Origin: Gammaproteobacteria bacterium
Lineage (GTDB): Bacteria; Pseudomonadota; Gammaproteobacteria; Steroidobacterales; Steroidobacteraceae
Assembly (NCBI GenBank): GCA_025357835.1
Contig: JANYLM010000055.1
Coordinates: 1-62,757 of the forward strand
Direction: 5' to 3'
DNA: 62,757 nucleotides
Part shown: piece after piece, positions 1 to 9,980 of the stretch
Numbering within the stretch: the first letter of the stretch is position 1
Layout of the letters: each line of letters starts with the position of its first letter
Translations under genes and position numbers: made by a program
The notes under the pieces: model-generated
The model's database searches: none
What the model was told of the DNA's origin: nothing
What the model saw: only the letters and a program-made list of their open reading frames with translations

Positions 1-1119
1 CTCACGGCCGGCGCATGGAATGTCGATGATTTTAGGACTCGAGCCATCAAGGGCATCGACGAGAAAAGTCGCTTGGTATATTTCACAGCTACCGAGAAAA
101 GTCCCACAGAGCGACAACTCTATAGCACCTCCCTGGATGCCCACGATCCGCACAGGATCGAACGCATCTCCCAAAACGATGGCTTGCACGGCATCGTCAT
201 GGCACGGGATGCAAGCTTTTACCTCGATAGCTTCACCAGCCGCACCCAACCACCTCAAGTCGGTCTGCATGCTGCAGACGGCAAGCCGCTGGCGCAATTG
301 CTTGAGAATCGTTTGGACGCGCAGCATCCGGACGCGCCCTATCTTGCGGACAATTCCGTACCTGAATTCGGCACACTCAGCGCCGCCGACGGCCAGACAC
401 TGCATTACCGAGTGTTCAAGCCGCTGCACTTCGATCCAGCCAAGCGCTACCCCGCCATCGTCGATGTTTATGGTGGCCCAGGGGTGCAGAGGGTGCTCGA
501 CAATTGGACAGGCAGTTCATTCACGCAAATCCTGACTCGCGCGGGCTACGTCGTTTTTCAACTCGACAATCGCGGTACTGCCTTCCGTGGCACGGCATTC
601 CAAGCCCCAATTCACGACAAGCTGGGCGAAGTTGAAGTGGCCGACCAAGTGCAGGGCGCGCGCTGGCTTGCCGCGCAGGGCTTCGTGGACCCCGCACGCA
701 TCGGCGTCTGGGGCTGGAGCTACGGAGGCTACATGACGCTCATGTTGATGTTCAAAGCCCCGGAGGTATTTCGCGCCGGCGTCGCGGGCGCGCCCGTCAC
801 CGATTGGAGCCTGTACGATACCCACTACACGGAACGCTACCTTGATCGGCCCCAAGACAACGTAGCGGGCTATACGGCAAGTTCGGTGCTGCCCTACGCC
901 AAGGACCTCAAAGGTAAACTTTTGGTGATGCACGGGATGGCGGATGACAATGTGCTATTTCTGCACAGCACCAAGCTATTCCGCCGGCTGCAGGATTTGG
1001 GCAAGCCATTCGACGTCATGGTGTATCCCGGAGCGAAGCATGGACTCACACGGCAGCACGATGGCCGGCATGCTTACGCGACGATCAAGCGATTCTTTGA
1101 TGACAATTTGCGGCAGTAG
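1..1119 (+). CDS. S9B dipeptidyl-peptidase IV-like serine peptidase, C-terminal fragment
   Basis: The reading frame is open from base 1, so the N-terminal beta-propeller is cut off by the window edge and only about 372 residues remain. The alpha/beta-hydrolase catalytic domain is complete. The nucleophile lies in GWSYGG (bases 712-729), the acid in HGMADDNV (about 930-955) and the histidine in YPGAKHG (about 1025-1045), in the canonical Ser-Asp-His order. VYGGPGVQ and the DNRGT motif are typical of the DPP IV / prolyl oligopeptidase family. Family members are usually periplasmic or secreted and release dipeptides with Pro or Ala at position 2. The gene converges on the mutT/secA block. The in-frame TTG at 73 is internal, not the true start. 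Confidence 0.9.
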   Translation, partial: LTAGAWNVDDFRTRAIKGIDEKSRLVYFTATEKSPTERQLYSTSLDAHDPHRIERISQNDGLHGIVMARDASFYLDSFTSRTQPPQVGLHAADGKPLAQLLENRLDAQHPDAPYLADNSVPEFGTLSAADGQTLHYRVFKPLHFDPAKRYPAIVDVYGGPGVQRVLDNWTGSSFTQILTRAGYVVFQLDNRGTAFRGTAFQAPIHDKLGEVEVADQVQGARWLAAQGFVDPARIGVWGWSYGGYMTLMLMFKAPEVFRAGVAGAPVTDWSLYDTHYTERYLDRPQDNVAGYTASSVLPYAKDLKGKLLVMHGMADDNVLFLHSTKLFRRLQDLGKPFDVMVYPGAKHGLTRQHDGRHAYATIKRFFDDNLRQ

Positions 1120-1156
1120 TGAGAGCCCTCGCATGACTGTGCGCAATATATAGCTC

Positions 1157-1173
1157 CGCGTTCTGTGAACGCG
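1157..1173 (+). terminator. Possible intergenic hairpin terminator after the S9 peptidase
   Basis: A perfect 7-bp stem CGCGTTC/GAACGCG with a TGT loop lies 38 bases after the peptidase stop; AGCGGCGGTTTT follows, so the T-tract is short and delayed. A second perfect 8-bp stem, CTCTTCGA/TCGAAGAG, lies at 1242-1265 in the same convergent gap and could serve the opposite strand. Nothing else is apparent in the 200-base gap. Confidence 0.35.
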
Positions 1174-1319
1174 AGCGGCGGTTTTCTCCGGCCAGAGCGC
1201 CCAGGCTTTGATGTTGCAAATTGCCTCTTCAAGTTCGCGAACTCTTCGACAGTGAGCTCGAAGAGAAAGTCGGCTGAGGAGCGGTTGCGACGAATATGCT
1301 AGAGGCAATAATTGCGCAT

Positions 1320-2030
1320 TTAGCCAATTATTTCGTTTAGACCGCTGGCACCTGACGCCCACGCTTCCTCAAGCTCGATGCCTCGCGCATAGACCGGGAC
1401 TGGGACCCGCCGGCACAAACCGGCCAGTTCCTTGCGCGGATGCGCGTCGCACATGACCAAAAAGCCGGCACCCGCCCTCGCGGCTCCAAGCGCCTCGCTC
1501 ACAGTCGAGCAAAACACGCCGTGGAGACAATGGTGATTGCCGGCTTTCGCGCCAGGTTGAATTCCGAGCGAACTCGTATCGCCGATGGTGTAGTCGCGCG
1601 ACGCGACCCGAGTCAGTCGCTCCGGCAACCGCAGCGCCGCCACCACGGGCTTATCCGCAGGCAATAGATCCGCCGTGGCCAACTCGTCCTGGCTACACCA
1701 GCGCAATGCCTGGCCGTCTAGGCCCTCCGCTACGCCGCGGTAACGCGTCACGACGCATATATCGAGAAGCACTTCGCGAGACGGGTAGGCGTGGCTCACC
1801 CGGATCAGAGGCCGAGGTATGCCAATAATAGTGATGCCGAGCTCTTCGTACAGTTCCCGTGCTAGCCCCGCCCGGCGTTCCTCGCCCACCTCCAGCTTCC
1901 CGCCAGGGAATTCCCAGCCGCCCGCCAGGTGCTTGCCTACAGGCCGCTGTGCGATCAGCACGCGACCCATCGCGTCGATCACCGCAGCGGCGACGACGTG
2001 AACGATGGGCCGCGAATCTTCGGGACTCAA
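1320..2030 (-). CDS. mutT: MutT-type Nudix hydrolase with shortened thiamine-phosphate-synthase-like tail
   Basis: 236 residues. Residues ~37-66 carry a full Nudix box (G-x5-E-x7-REL-x-EE-x-G), starting in [15 protein letters not shown] and ending in RELYEELGI. The expected role is removal of 8-oxo-dGTP from the nucleotide pool. Gammaproteobacterial MutT proteins of about 310 residues often carry a ThiE-like C-terminal domain. Here that region (about residues 140-236) is recognisable only as [12 protein letters not shown] and [18 protein letters not shown] and is about 70 residues shorter than usual. The TTG start overlaps the secA stop as TTGA, implying coupling to secA. No better start was seen. 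Confidence 0.85.
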   Translation of the reverse strand: MSPEDSRPIVHVVAAAVIDAMGRVLIAQRPVGKHLAGGWEFPGGKLEVGEERRAGLARELYEELGITIIGIPRPLIRVSHAYPSREVLLDICVVTRYRGVAEGLDGQALRWCSQDELATADLLPADKPVVAALRLPERLTRVASRDYTIGDTSSLGIQPGAKAGNHHCLHGVFCSTVSEALGAARAGAGFLVMCDAHPRKELAGLCRRVPVPVYARGIELEEAWASGASGLNEIIG

Positions 2031-4810
2031 CCGCTCGCTTGCTGCAAAGCGCCGTGACAGTGCTTGTACTTGCGGCCTGACCCGCAGGGACAGGGCTCGT
2101 TACGCCCCACTTTGGGCACGGCACGCACGAAGGGCTCGGCGTGAGAAGCGTTCGCGCGCGGATCCATTTCCATGACATTGCCGCCGAAACCGGACGGATC
2201 GCCGCCACCGGCGTCGCCTAAGGCCGGCATGGCCTGAATCGGCGAAATCGCCTCGGCATGCTGCGCCTGCAGGGCACGCGCCAATCTGTGCTGGCGCTCG
2301 AGTTCCTCGCGCTCGATCTCGGCCTGGCTGCGCACTTGAATCTTCGACACGGTGGTCACGGTGTCGAACTTGATGCGATCCAGCATGGCAGAGAACAATT
2401 CGAATGCCTCGCGCTTGTACTCCTGCTTCGGGTTCTTCTGCGCGTAGCTGCGCAGGAAAATCCCTTGCCGCATGTAGTCCATCGCGGCCAGATGCTCGCG
2501 CCAGTGTTGATCGAGGGTGCGCAGCATCACCTCTTTTTCGATATAGCGCATGACCTGAGCGCCGACGCTGGCCTGTTTCTGATCGTAGGCCTCTTCGAGC
2601 GCGGTGATGATTTTGCCGCGCAAGCCCGCGGCGTCGCCTGCTTCTTCGGCTTTCACCCACACATCGATGGGCAGTACCGGTCCAAAGTCCCGCTCGATGG
2701 CTTGGCCTAAGCCGGGTACATCCCACTGCTCTTCGGGCGCACCGCCCGGCACGTATTGATCCACCAACTGAGCGACCACGTCCTCGCGAATGCCTTTGAC
2801 GGCCTCGGCCACATCCTCGGCGCTCATCAGGTCGGTGCGCTGCTGGTAAATCACGCGCCGTTGATCATTCGCGACGTCGTCATATTCTAGCAGCTGCTTG
2901 CGGGCATCGAAGTTGTGCTGCTCGACTCGCCGCTGCGCTCTCTCGATTTGGCGCGTCAACATGCCGCTTTCGATGGCCTCCCCCGCCTTCATGCCCACCC
3001 GGGTCATAAGCGCCTTCATGCGGGTCGGGTCGCCGAAAATTCGCATCAAATTATCTTCGAGCGACAAATAGAAGCGGCTGGAGCCTGGGTCGCCCTGGCG
3101 GCCGGATCGGCCGCGCAATTGATTGTCGATGCGCCGCGATTCATGGCGCTCGGTGCCGACGATGTGCAGCCCGCCGGCGGCCAGCACTTGCTCGTGGCGT
3201 TTGCGCCATTCATCGTGAATTTGCGCAAGCTCAGTCTCGTTGGGATTCTGGATGGCGTCGATTTGCGTCTGCGGACTGCCGCCGAGCACGATGTCCGTGC
3301 CGCGGCCCGCCATATTGGTGGCAATCGTGATCGCACCGGGTCGGCCGGCCTCAGCGACGATGTGCGCCTCGCGCTCATGCTGCTTGGCGTTGAGTACCTC
3401 GTGAGGGATCTTCGCGCCCTGCAATAGCTTGGCAAGCCGTTCCGACGTTTCGATCGACGTTGTGCCCACCAGTACCGGCTGGCCACGCTTCACGCAATCC
3501 TGGATGTCTTCGAGGATGGCCTGAAACTTATCCTGCTCGGAGAGAAATACCAGATCCGACTTGTCCGTGCGGATCATCGGCTTGTGCGTGGGGATCACCA
3601 CCACTTCCAGGCCGTAAATCTGCTGGAATTCGAAGGCCTCAGTGTCCGCGGTGCCCGTCATGCCGGACAATTTCGAGTACAACCGGAAGTAATTCTGGAA
3701 CGTGATGGATGCGACAGTCTGGTTTTCTTCGCGGACCTTCACACCCTCCTTGGCTTCCACGGCTTGATGCAGGCCGTCGGACCAGCGGCGGCCCTGCATG
3801 GTGCGGCCGGTGAATTCGTCGACGATGATCACTTCGCTCTCGCGCACGATGTACTCGACGTCGCGCTTGTACAAGGAATGCGCGCGCAGCGCGGCGTTCA
3901 GGTGATGCATCAGGCGAATATTGGTAGCGTCGTACAAGCTTTCGCCATCGCGCAGCAGGCCGATCTCGGCCATCAGCTCTTCGACCTTTTGATGGCCGTC
4001 TTCGGTGAGCGTCGCCTGCTTGGTCTTTTCATCCACGGCGTAATCGCCGGGACCGTCCTCGGTTTTCTGTCGAATCAGGCGCGGGATCAGCGCGTTGATC
4101 TTGATGTACAGCTCGGTACTCTCCTCGGCGGGACCCGAGATGATCAAGGGCGTACGTGCTTCGTCGATCAAGATCGAATCGACTTCGTCGACGATGGCGA
4201 AGGACAGCTTGCGCTGGACGCGATCCTCTAGGCGGAACGCGAGGTTGTCACGCAGGTAATCGAAGCCGAACTCATTGTTCGTGCCATAGGTGATGTCGCA
4301 GGCGTAAGCCGCGCGCTTTTCGTCCGACGACTGCGCGTTCTTAATGACGCCCACCTCCAGTCCGAGAAAGCGGAACACCGGACCCATCCACTCGGAGTCG
4401 CGCTGCGCCAGGTATTCGTTGACCGTAACCACGTGCACGCCCTCGCCGCTGAGAGCGTTCAGGTACGCCGGCAGGGTGGACATCAGCGTCTTACCCTCGC
4501 CCGTGCGCATTTCCGCGATCTTGCCGGAGTGCAGTGCCAGGCCGCCGATCAATTGCACATCGAAGTGCCGCAGGCTTAAGCGGCGGCGCGAGGCTTCGCG
4601 CACCAGGGCAAAGGCCTCGGGCACTAGGTCGTTCAGCGAAGTGCCCGCCGCGAAACGTGCCTTGAGTTCGCGCGTCTTTTCCGGGAATTGCTCGTCCGTC
4701 AGCGCGCCTATGCTCGCCTCGAGAACATTCACGGCCGCGACGGTACGGCTCAGCTCCTTCACCAGGCGCTGATTACGGCTGCCAAATACTTGGGTCAGAA
4801 GCTTCCACAC
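2027..4810 (-). CDS. secA: Protein translocase ATPase SecA
   Basis: 927 residues, normal SecA length. This is the motor that pushes unfolded preproteins through SecYEG. Visible motifs: Walker A MRTGEGKT (~101-108), Walker B region [16 protein letters not shown] (~207-222), helicase motif [11 protein letters not shown] (~503-513), [11 protein letters not shown] (~569-579), and a C-terminal zinc motif [14 protein letters not shown] that binds SecB. The start is GTG at 4810 and agrees with the conserved N-terminus [13 protein letters not shown]. No secM-like gene lies upstream. The 132-base gap before the start has only a weak promoter candidate (TACAAT at 4838-4843, minus strand). The neighbours are mutT downstream and an M23 peptidase upstream. 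Confidence 0.98.
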   Translation of the reverse strand: MWKLLTQVFGSRNQRLVKELSRTVAAVNVLEASIGALTDEQFPEKTRELKARFAAGTSLNDLVPEAFALVREASRRRLSLRHFDVQLIGGLALHSGKIAEMRTGEGKTLMSTLPAYLNALSGEGVHVVTVNEYLAQRDSEWMGPVFRFLGLEVGVIKNAQSSDEKRAAYACDITYGTNNEFGFDYLRDNLAFRLEDRVQRKLSFAIVDEVDSILIDEARTPLIISGPAEESTELYIKINALIPRLIRQKTEDGPGDYAVDEKTKQATLTEDGHQKVEELMAEIGLLRDGESLYDATNIRLMHHLNAALRAHSLYKRDVEYIVRESEVIIVDEFTGRTMQGRRWSDGLHQAVEAKEGVKVREENQTVASITFQNYFRLYSKLSGMTGTADTEAFEFQQIYGLEVVVIPTHKPMIRTDKSDLVFLSEQDKFQAILEDIQDCVKRGQPVLVGTTSIETSERLAKLLQGAKIPHEVLNAKQHEREAHIVAEAGRPGAITIATNMAGRGTDIVLGGSPQTQIDAIQNPNETELAQIHDEWRKRHEQVLAAGGLHIVGTERHESRRIDNQLRGRSGRQGDPGSSRFYLSLEDNLMRIFGDPTRMKALMTRVGMKAGEAIESGMLTRQIERAQRRVEQHNFDARKQLLEYDDVANDQRRVIYQQRTDLMSAEDVAEAVKGIREDVVAQLVDQYVPGGAPEEQWDVPGLGQAIERDFGPVLPIDVWVKAEEAGDAAGLRGKIITALEEAYDQKQASVGAQVMRYIEKEVMLRTLDQHWREHLAAMDYMRQGIFLRSYAQKNPKQEYKREAFELFSAMLDRIKFDTVTTVSKIQVRSQAEIEREELERQHRLARALQAQHAEAISPIQAMPALGDAGGGDPSGFGGNVMEMDPRANASHAEPFVRAVPKVGRNEPCPCGSGRKYKHCHGALQQASG

Positions 4811-4942
4811 GCGAGGGAGTCCTTGAGAAAACTGGGTATTGTACGGATAGACCGGAGGAGCGGGAAATCGTTTCGGAAGCGGGAGCGGACGGCCGAGACT
4901 TTAACGATCGGAACCGAACTTAGGGACTACCGTCCTTGGCGC

Positions 4943-5869
4943 TTAACGATCCTCGCCGATAAAGCGCAAGGGATCGACTTGGGTGCCGTTTTTCAGCACT
5001 TCGAAGTGCAGGTGGGGACCCGTCGATCGTCCGGTGGAGCCCATCAACGCTACTTCTTGGCCTTTGCGTATCATCTGGCCCTGCTTGACCAATACTTTTT
5101 CATTGTGGCAATAGCGCGTGGCCAGGCCATTCCCGTGATTGATCTCCACCATCTGGCCGAAGCCGGAGCGGTCGCCCGCGAAGGTCACTAGACCCGCCGC
5201 AACCGACGACACCTTAGTGCCTTCAGGACCCGCAAAGTCCAGCCCCTTGTGCACAGCGGAATAGCCGGTGAAGGGATCCGCGCGGCGTCCGAAATAGGAG
5301 GAAATCCAGCCGTCCTGCACCGGCCGGCCTTCCGGGTACACCTGCTTGTTGAGTTCCCGCGTCAGAATCATGTTCTCCAGCACGCCCAATTGCTGTTCGC
5401 GGCTGGATAGTTGAGTCTGCAGGTCATCGACCATGGCCGTGAGGTTTGGTATTTGCGCAGGCTGACCGTCCGAGCCGCCCTCGGAGCCGCCCAGAGCCGG
5501 GGGGTTGCCGAAGTCGAATTCGCCGTCGTTTAGGTTCGCCATGCGGGTCAGGCGCTTGCCCAGGGCGTTAACGCGGATGACATTGGCGTTCATCTGGCCG
5601 ACGCGCATGGCCAGGGCATTGACCTTTTCCTGCAGGACGCGCTTGACGTCTTCGATTTGCGCCTGCTGCCGCAACACAGCGGCCGACCAGTTACCCAGCT
5701 CATTGATGGGGCCGGCGGCACCGTGACGCGCGCCTAAATCAACCCCCACCGAAAAAGCCCCGCCGACGATGCCGAGCACCAGGAACACAGCAGCCGCCAC
5801 CACTACGGGGTGGCGCAGGTCAAATTGTTTCACCCGGCCAGACTTGCGGCCAACAAAAAAGACATTCAT
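4943..5869 (-). CDS. M23 family membrane-anchored metallopeptidase
   Basis: 308 residues from the preferred ATG at 5869; an in-frame ATG at 5905 would add 12 residues. The 5869 start gives MNVFFVGRKSGRVKQ, followed by a single N-terminal membrane helix (~25-45), the layout of secA-linked M23 proteins. A heptad-like coiled-coil region (~60-170) precedes the C-terminal LytM domain, whose zinc ligands are visible in HKGLDFAGPEG and HLHFEV. It probably cleaves peptidoglycan cross-links in the periplasm or regulates amidases. It is divergent from dciA and co-directional with secA. Function is assigned by domain only. Confidence 0.88.
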   Translation of the reverse strand: MNVFFVGRKSGRVKQFDLRHPVVVAAAVFLVLGIVGGAFSVGVDLGARHGAAGPINELGNWSAAVLRQQAQIEDVKRVLQEKVNALAMRVGQMNANVIRVNALGKRLTRMANLNDGEFDFGNPPALGGSEGGSDGQPAQIPNLTAMVDDLQTQLSSREQQLGVLENMILTRELNKQVYPEGRPVQDGWISSYFGRRADPFTGYSAVHKGLDFAGPEGTKVSSVAAGLVTFAGDRSGFGQMVEINHGNGLATRYCHNEKVLVKQGQMIRKGQEVALMGSTGRSTGPHLHFEVLKNGTQVDPLRFIGEDR

Positions 5870-6039
5870 ATGGATGATTCTTCCAACGCCGTCATCGTGC
5901 TTCAAACCGGTGCATTATGTCCTACGGAAGATCGAGACTATGCCCCGAGCGGTGGGCGTAGACTATGCAGAAAATTGACTCAAAACAAGGATTTCCGCAC
6001 GGTTTACCATGGTGCCTACTCCCCGATCCCGCTGTTGCC

Positions 6040-6360
6040 ATGCAAAATCCTAGGAGCGTCAGTGACTTATTGTCACGAACTGGAAACAAACTAACTGCGC
6101 TCAAGAGCCGGTCGCGGGAGCGGTCCCTGGTCGTCGAGCAGGTGCGCGAGGCTCTGCCCGTCCGGCTTGCTCAGGCGGTGGCCAGCGCCGGCATCGAGCA
6201 GGGGCGACTGACTATAGGGGTCGTTGGCGCGGTCTGGGCTTCGCGTCTGCGGTATTTAACAGAATCCGTCCGCAAGCAGGTCGCGGTGTCAGCGGGCGTA
6301 GCCATCGTCAGCGTGCGAATTCGCGTCGTGCCGCCAGCACCCGTGGTGAGCAATGAATAA
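6040..6360 (+). CDS. DUF721/DciA-like protein
   Basis: 106 residues from ATG 6040; the frame is open upstream to 5965, but those residues lack the domain. The body has a basic N-terminal helix (VSDLLSRTGNKLTALK) followed by a small alpha/beta domain, GRLTIGVVGAVWASRLRYL, with a Leu/Val-rich end. This matches the compact KH-like DUF721 family that includes DciA, the replicative-helicase operator of bacteria lacking DnaC. A location next to secA and lpxC is common for this family. It is the only plus-strand gene between 1320 and 25880 and would need its own promoter in the 170-base divergent gap with the M23 gene. Family membership is likely; the exact role is inferred. Confidence 0.65.
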   Translation: MQNPRSVSDLLSRTGNKLTALKSRSRERSLVVEQVREALPVRLAQAVASAGIEQGRLTIGVVGAVWASRLRYLTESVRKQVAVSAGVAIVSVRIRVVPPAPVVSNE

Positions 6361-6439
6361 GTGTGCCATGCGGAAATCGCGGCAGCCGTCGATCAAGCGG
6401 TGAAGAGGTGCGGGCCTACGCCCGAGTCGAGGGGATGAC

Positions 6440-7354
6440 TTAAGCGCGCGCCGCCGCCGCGGCCACGTAGGAAATCGGCGCATCAGCCAAGCTTTCGAAG
6501 GTCACTTCCTGCCAAGCGCTCTGCGTGCCGATGAGGGTTCGCAGCAGCTTATTGTTCAGCGCATGCCCCGACTTGTAGCCGCTGAATTCACCGATCAGGC
6601 TGTGCCCCAACAGGTATAGATCGCCGATGGCGTCGAGAATCTTGTGTTTCACGAATTCGTCTTCGTAGCGCAGGCCATCTTCGTTCAACACCCGATAGTC
6701 ATCGAGCACGATGGCATTGTCCATGTTGCCGCCGAGCGCCAGATTTCGCGCCCGCAGGCTCTCTAAATCGCGCATGAAGCCGAAGGTGCGCGCGCGGCTC
6801 ACCTCGCGAAGGAACGAAGTGGTCGAAAAATCCATAGAAGCGACTTGTGAGTGCTTCTTGAAGGTGGGGTGATTGAATTCGATTTCGAAGTTCACCTTGA
6901 AGCCGTCATAGGGATCGAAGCGCGCCCACTTGTCGCCATCATCGACCTGCAGGCTTTCGAGGATGCGGGTGAAGCGCTTAGGAGCCTTTTGCTCCTCGAT
7001 GCCCGCCGACTGCAGTAGGAACACAAACGGCCCGGCGCTGCCGTCCATGATCGGGACCTCACCGGCACTCACTTCCACCAAGGCGTTGTCGATGCCCAGC
7101 CCAGCCAACGCGGAAAGAAGATGCTCGACTGTGGACACTTTGACATCGCCCTTATGAAGGGTGGTGCCCATGGTCGTGTCGCCGACATTCTCGGCATGCG
7201 CCTTGATATCGACCGGGTGATCCAAATCCGTGCGCCGGAACACAATGCCGGTATCCGGCAGAGCCGGCCGCAGGGTCATCAGGACCTTCTTGCCTGTGTG
7301 CAGCCCCACCCCCGTGGCGCGAATCGAATTCTTGAGTGTTCTCTGATTCAACAT
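6440..7354 (-). CDS. lpxC: UDP-3-O-acyl-N-acetylglucosamine deacetylase
   Basis: 304 residues, typical of LpxC, the zinc deacetylase that commits UDP-GlcNAc to lipid A synthesis in the cytoplasm. The zinc ligands are visible in [11 protein letters not shown] (His ~78) and [11 protein letters not shown] (His and Asp ~235-242), and the general-base histidine in [12 protein letters not shown]. The start [11 protein letters not shown] agrees with the family. It is the last gene of the division cluster, as in many gammaproteobacteria, and is separated from ftsZ by a strong hairpin (7434-7467). That hairpin may reduce read-through and set its level apart from ftsZ. Confidence 0.97.
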   Translation of the reverse strand: MLNQRTLKNSIRATGVGLHTGKKVLMTLRPALPDTGIVFRRTDLDHPVDIKAHAENVGDTTMGTTLHKGDVKVSTVEHLLSALAGLGIDNALVEVSAGEVPIMDGSAGPFVFLLQSAGIEEQKAPKRFTRILESLQVDDGDKWARFDPYDGFKVNFEIEFNHPTFKKHSQVASMDFSTTSFLREVSRARTFGFMRDLESLRARNLALGGNMDNAIVLDDYRVLNEDGLRYEDEFVKHKILDAIGDLYLLGHSLIGEFSGYKSGHALNNKLLRTLIGTQSAWQEVTFESLADAPISYVAAAAARA

Positions 7355-7433
7355 CTGCCTGAAACCGCACTATGTTAAGACTGGCAAAGGTACCACACCG
7401 CATACCCCGGTCTAAAGGACATCCAGCCAAACC

Positions 7434-7467
7434 GGCGCCTGCAGGGAATCCAATCCCCGCAGGCGCC
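7434..7467 (-). terminator. Strong GC hairpin between ftsZ and lpxC
   Basis: A perfect 9-bp stem GGCGCCTGC/GCAGGCGCC encloses a loop that itself contains GGG/CCC pairing. It lies 30 bases after the ftsZ stop. Read on the minus strand it is followed by GGTTTGG rather than a T-run, so it may be an attenuator or mRNA-stabilising structure rather than a full terminator. Confidence 0.45.
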
Positions 7468-7497
7468 AAAATCTGGAATGTAACCGCGATCTTCCTG

Positions 7498-8688
7498 CTA
7501 GTCCGCCTGGCGCCGCAAAAACGCCGGTATATCCAACAAGTCCTCCGATTCCACATCCGCCCGCAGCCCGTCCCCCACGGCGCGCTGCCGCTGTACCGTC
7601 GGCTTATCCAGCATCGCGTAGTCGGTGGGCGCCATCGGCGATTTGGGACGCACCACCCGCATGGTCAGCGGAGGCGCGATCGCCGCCACGCTCGCCTGCA
7701 TTTGTTGAGCCGCAGGCCGCGCTGTCGCCACCGGCTTCCCTAGACCCGTGGCCACGACCGTAACCCGAATCTGGTTGGCCATGTCGGGGTCGATGACCGT
7801 GCCCACCACCACCGTGGCTTCATCGGAAGCGAATTGCTTGATGACATTGCCCACTTCCTGGAATTCACCGATGGACAAATCCATGCCGGCGGTGACATTG
7901 ACCAAGATGCCTTGGGCACCTGAGAGATTGATGTCCTCGAGCAGCGGGCTAGAAATCGCCGCTTCGGCCGCTTCGCGCGCCCGATCGTCGCCCGCCGCAC
8001 TGCCCGAACCCATCATGGCCATGCCGGTTTCGGACATGACGGTGCGCACGTCGGCAAAGTCGACGTTGATCAGGCCCGGCCGGGTGATGAGTTCCGCAAT
8101 GCCCTGCACCGCTCCCTGCAGTACGGTGTTCGCCGCCTTGAAGGCATCGAGCAGCGTGGTGCTGCTGCCCAGCACGGACAACAGCTTCTGGTTGGGAATG
8201 GTGATCAGAGAGTCCACATACTTGGATAGCTCCAGCATGCCGTTGTCGGCCACGCGCGAGCGCTTGTTGCCTTCCATCTCGAAGGGCCGGGTGACGACGG
8301 CCACCGTCAGGATGCCGAGTTCCTTGGCGACCTGTGCCACCACCGGAGCCGCGCCCGTTCCGGTGCCGCCGCCCATGCCGGCGGTGATGAACAGCATGTC
8401 GCAGCCCTCGATGAGTTCGATGATGCGGTCGCGATCTTCCATCGCGGCTTGACGGCCCACTTCGGGGTCGGCGCCGGCGCCCAAACCCTTGGTTATGTTG
8501 CAGCCGATTTGCAATGCGGTGCGCACCTTGGAGTGCTTCAGCGCCTGCGCATCGGTGTTGATGCAGATGAAATCCACGCCCTCGAGACCGGCTTGGACCA
8601 TGTGCGAGACGGCGTTGCCGCCGCCGCCGCCAACGCCCAGCACCTTGATGACGGCACTTTGACTATAAGAATCCATCAGTTCGAACAT
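7498..8688 (-). CDS. ftsZ: Cell-division GTPase FtsZ
   Basis: 396 residues. This is the tubulin homologue that polymerises into the Z-ring. Visible are the N-terminal phosphate-binding loop [13 protein letters not shown], the tubulin signature [10 protein letters not shown] (~105-114), and the T7-loop region [12 protein letters not shown] flexible linker (~320-375) leads to the conserved C-terminal peptide [10 protein letters not shown] that docks FtsA and ZipA. The start is ATG 8688 with AGGAG seven bases upstream; a second ATG four codons in is possible. The preceding 38-base gap after ftsA is AT-rich, unlike the rest of the cluster. Confidence 0.98.
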   Translation of the reverse strand: MFELMDSYSQSAVIKVLGVGGGGGNAVSHMVQAGLEGVDFICINTDAQALKHSKVRTALQIGCNITKGLGAGADPEVGRQAAMEDRDRIIELIEGCDMLFITAGMGGGTGTGAAPVVAQVAKELGILTVAVVTRPFEMEGNKRSRVADNGMLELSKYVDSLITIPNQKLLSVLGSSTTLLDAFKAANTVLQGAVQGIAELITRPGLINVDFADVRTVMSETGMAMMGSGSAAGDDRAREAAEAAISSPLLEDINLSGAQGILVNVTAGMDLSIGEFQEVGNVIKQFASDEATVVVGTVIDPDMANQIRVTVVATGLGKPVATARPAAQQMQASVAAIAPPLTMRVVRPKSPMAPTDYAMLDKPTVQRQRAVGDGLRADVESEDLLDIPAFLRRQAD

Positions 8689-8726
8689 TCCAGTTCTCCT
8701 ATTTTAATTAATACAGCAACGTCGCT

Positions 8727-9965
8727 TTAAAAATTGCCCGCAAACCAGGCCTTCATTCGTTCAAAAACATTCTTCATGCCGCCGGCCAGCAGCGGCGCGT
8801 CCGTGCGTTGCACATCGAGATTCCCCTTGGCGTAGAGCAGCAGCCCCACGCCCGTCGCATGAATCGGATTGCTCACCACGTCCACCAACCCGCTGACGTA
8901 CTGCGGGATGCCGAGACGCACCGGCATATGGAACACTTCCTCCGCGAGTTCGATGGCGCCCTCCATCTTGGAACTGCCGCCGGTGAGCACGATGCCGGTC
9001 GCCACCTGCTCCTCCAAACCGGCGCGGCGCAGTTCATCGCGAATCAAACCGAATAATTCCTCGTAGCGCGGCTCGACGATCTCCGCCAGGGTTTGGCGCG
9101 CCAGGCGCCGCGGCGGACGATCGCCCACGCTCGGCACTTCGATGGTCTCGTCGGGATTCGCCAGCTGCGACAGAGCGCAGGCGTACTTGATTTTGATGTC
9201 CTCGGCGTACTGAGTAGGAGTGCGCATGGACACGGCGATGTCGTTGGTCACCTGGTCGCCGGCGATCGGGATCACCGCGGTGTGACGAATCGCGCCGCCG
9301 CCGAATACTGCTATGTCGGTGGTGCCGCCGCCGATGTCCACCACGCACACGCCGAGATCCTTTTCATCCTCGGTGAGCACGGCATAGCTCGAGGCGAGCT
9401 GCTCCAGGACAATGTCGTCGACGGCAAGGCCGCAGCGCTGTACGCACTTGACGATGTTCTGCGCAGCGCTGTCGGCGCCGGTGACGATGTGCACCTTGGC
9501 TTCGAGGCGCACGCCCGACATGCCGATGGGATCGCGTATGCCTTCCTGGCTGTCGATGATGTATTCCTGCGGCAGCACATGCAGGATCTTTTGATCGGCA
9601 GGGATAGCGACAGCCTTGGCCGCGTCGATGACGCGCTCGACATCGCCCTGCACCACTTCTTTGTCCTTGATGGCGACGATGCCGTGCGAATTGAGGCTGC
9701 GCACATGGCTGCCGGCGATGCCGGCATACACCGAGTGGATTTCACAGCCGGCCATCAATTCAGCTTCTTCCACGGCCCGCTGGATGGACTGCACCGTGGA
9801 CTCTATATTGACCACGACGCCCTTTTTCAGGCCGCGTGAGGGGTGGCTGCCGATGCCGATGATCTCGAGCTGGCCGTCGGCCTTGATTTCGCCGACGATG
9901 GCGACGACCTTGCTGGTGCCTATGTCCAGGCCCACTACGAGATTTCGATCAGAACGCTTAGCCAT
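8727..9965 (-). CDS. ftsA: Cell-division actin-like protein FtsA
   Basis: 412 residues from ATG 9965, which has AGAGG about 12 bases upstream; an in-frame TTG at 9977 is less likely. This is an actin-fold ATPase that tethers FtsZ to the inner membrane. Visible are the phosphate-1 loop VVGLDIGTSKVVAIV, the phosphate-2 region VVDIGGGTTDIAVF, the adenosine motif VLTGGSSKMEGA, and a C-terminal amphipathic helix NVFERMKAWFAGNF for membrane attachment. It sits between ftsQ and ftsZ in the standard order. Confidence 0.97.
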   Translation of the reverse strand: MAKRSDRNLVVGLDIGTSKVVAIVGEIKADGQLEIIGIGSHPSRGLKKGVVVNIESTVQSIQRAVEEAELMAGCEIHSVYAGIAGSHVRSLNSHGIVAIKDKEVVQGDVERVIDAAKAVAIPADQKILHVLPQEYIIDSQEGIRDPIGMSGVRLEAKVHIVTGADSAAQNIVKCVQRCGLAVDDIVLEQLASSYAVLTEDEKDLGVCVVDIGGGTTDIAVFGGGAIRHTAVIPIAGDQVTNDIAVSMRTPTQYAEDIKIKYACALSQLANPDETIEVPSVGDRPPRRLARQTLAEIVEPRYEELFGLIRDELRRAGLEEQVATGIVLTGGSSKMEGAIELAEEVFHMPVRLGIPQYVSGLVDVVSNPIHATGVGLLLYAKGNLDVQRTDAPLLAGGMKNVFERMKAWFAGNF

Positions 9966-9980
9966 GTATCGTAGCAACCT

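Noticed and set aside
5870..5905. Longer N-terminus for the M23 peptidase starting at 5905
   Set aside because: The added residues lack conservation and a ribosome-binding site; MNVFFVGRKSG at 5869 fits the family.
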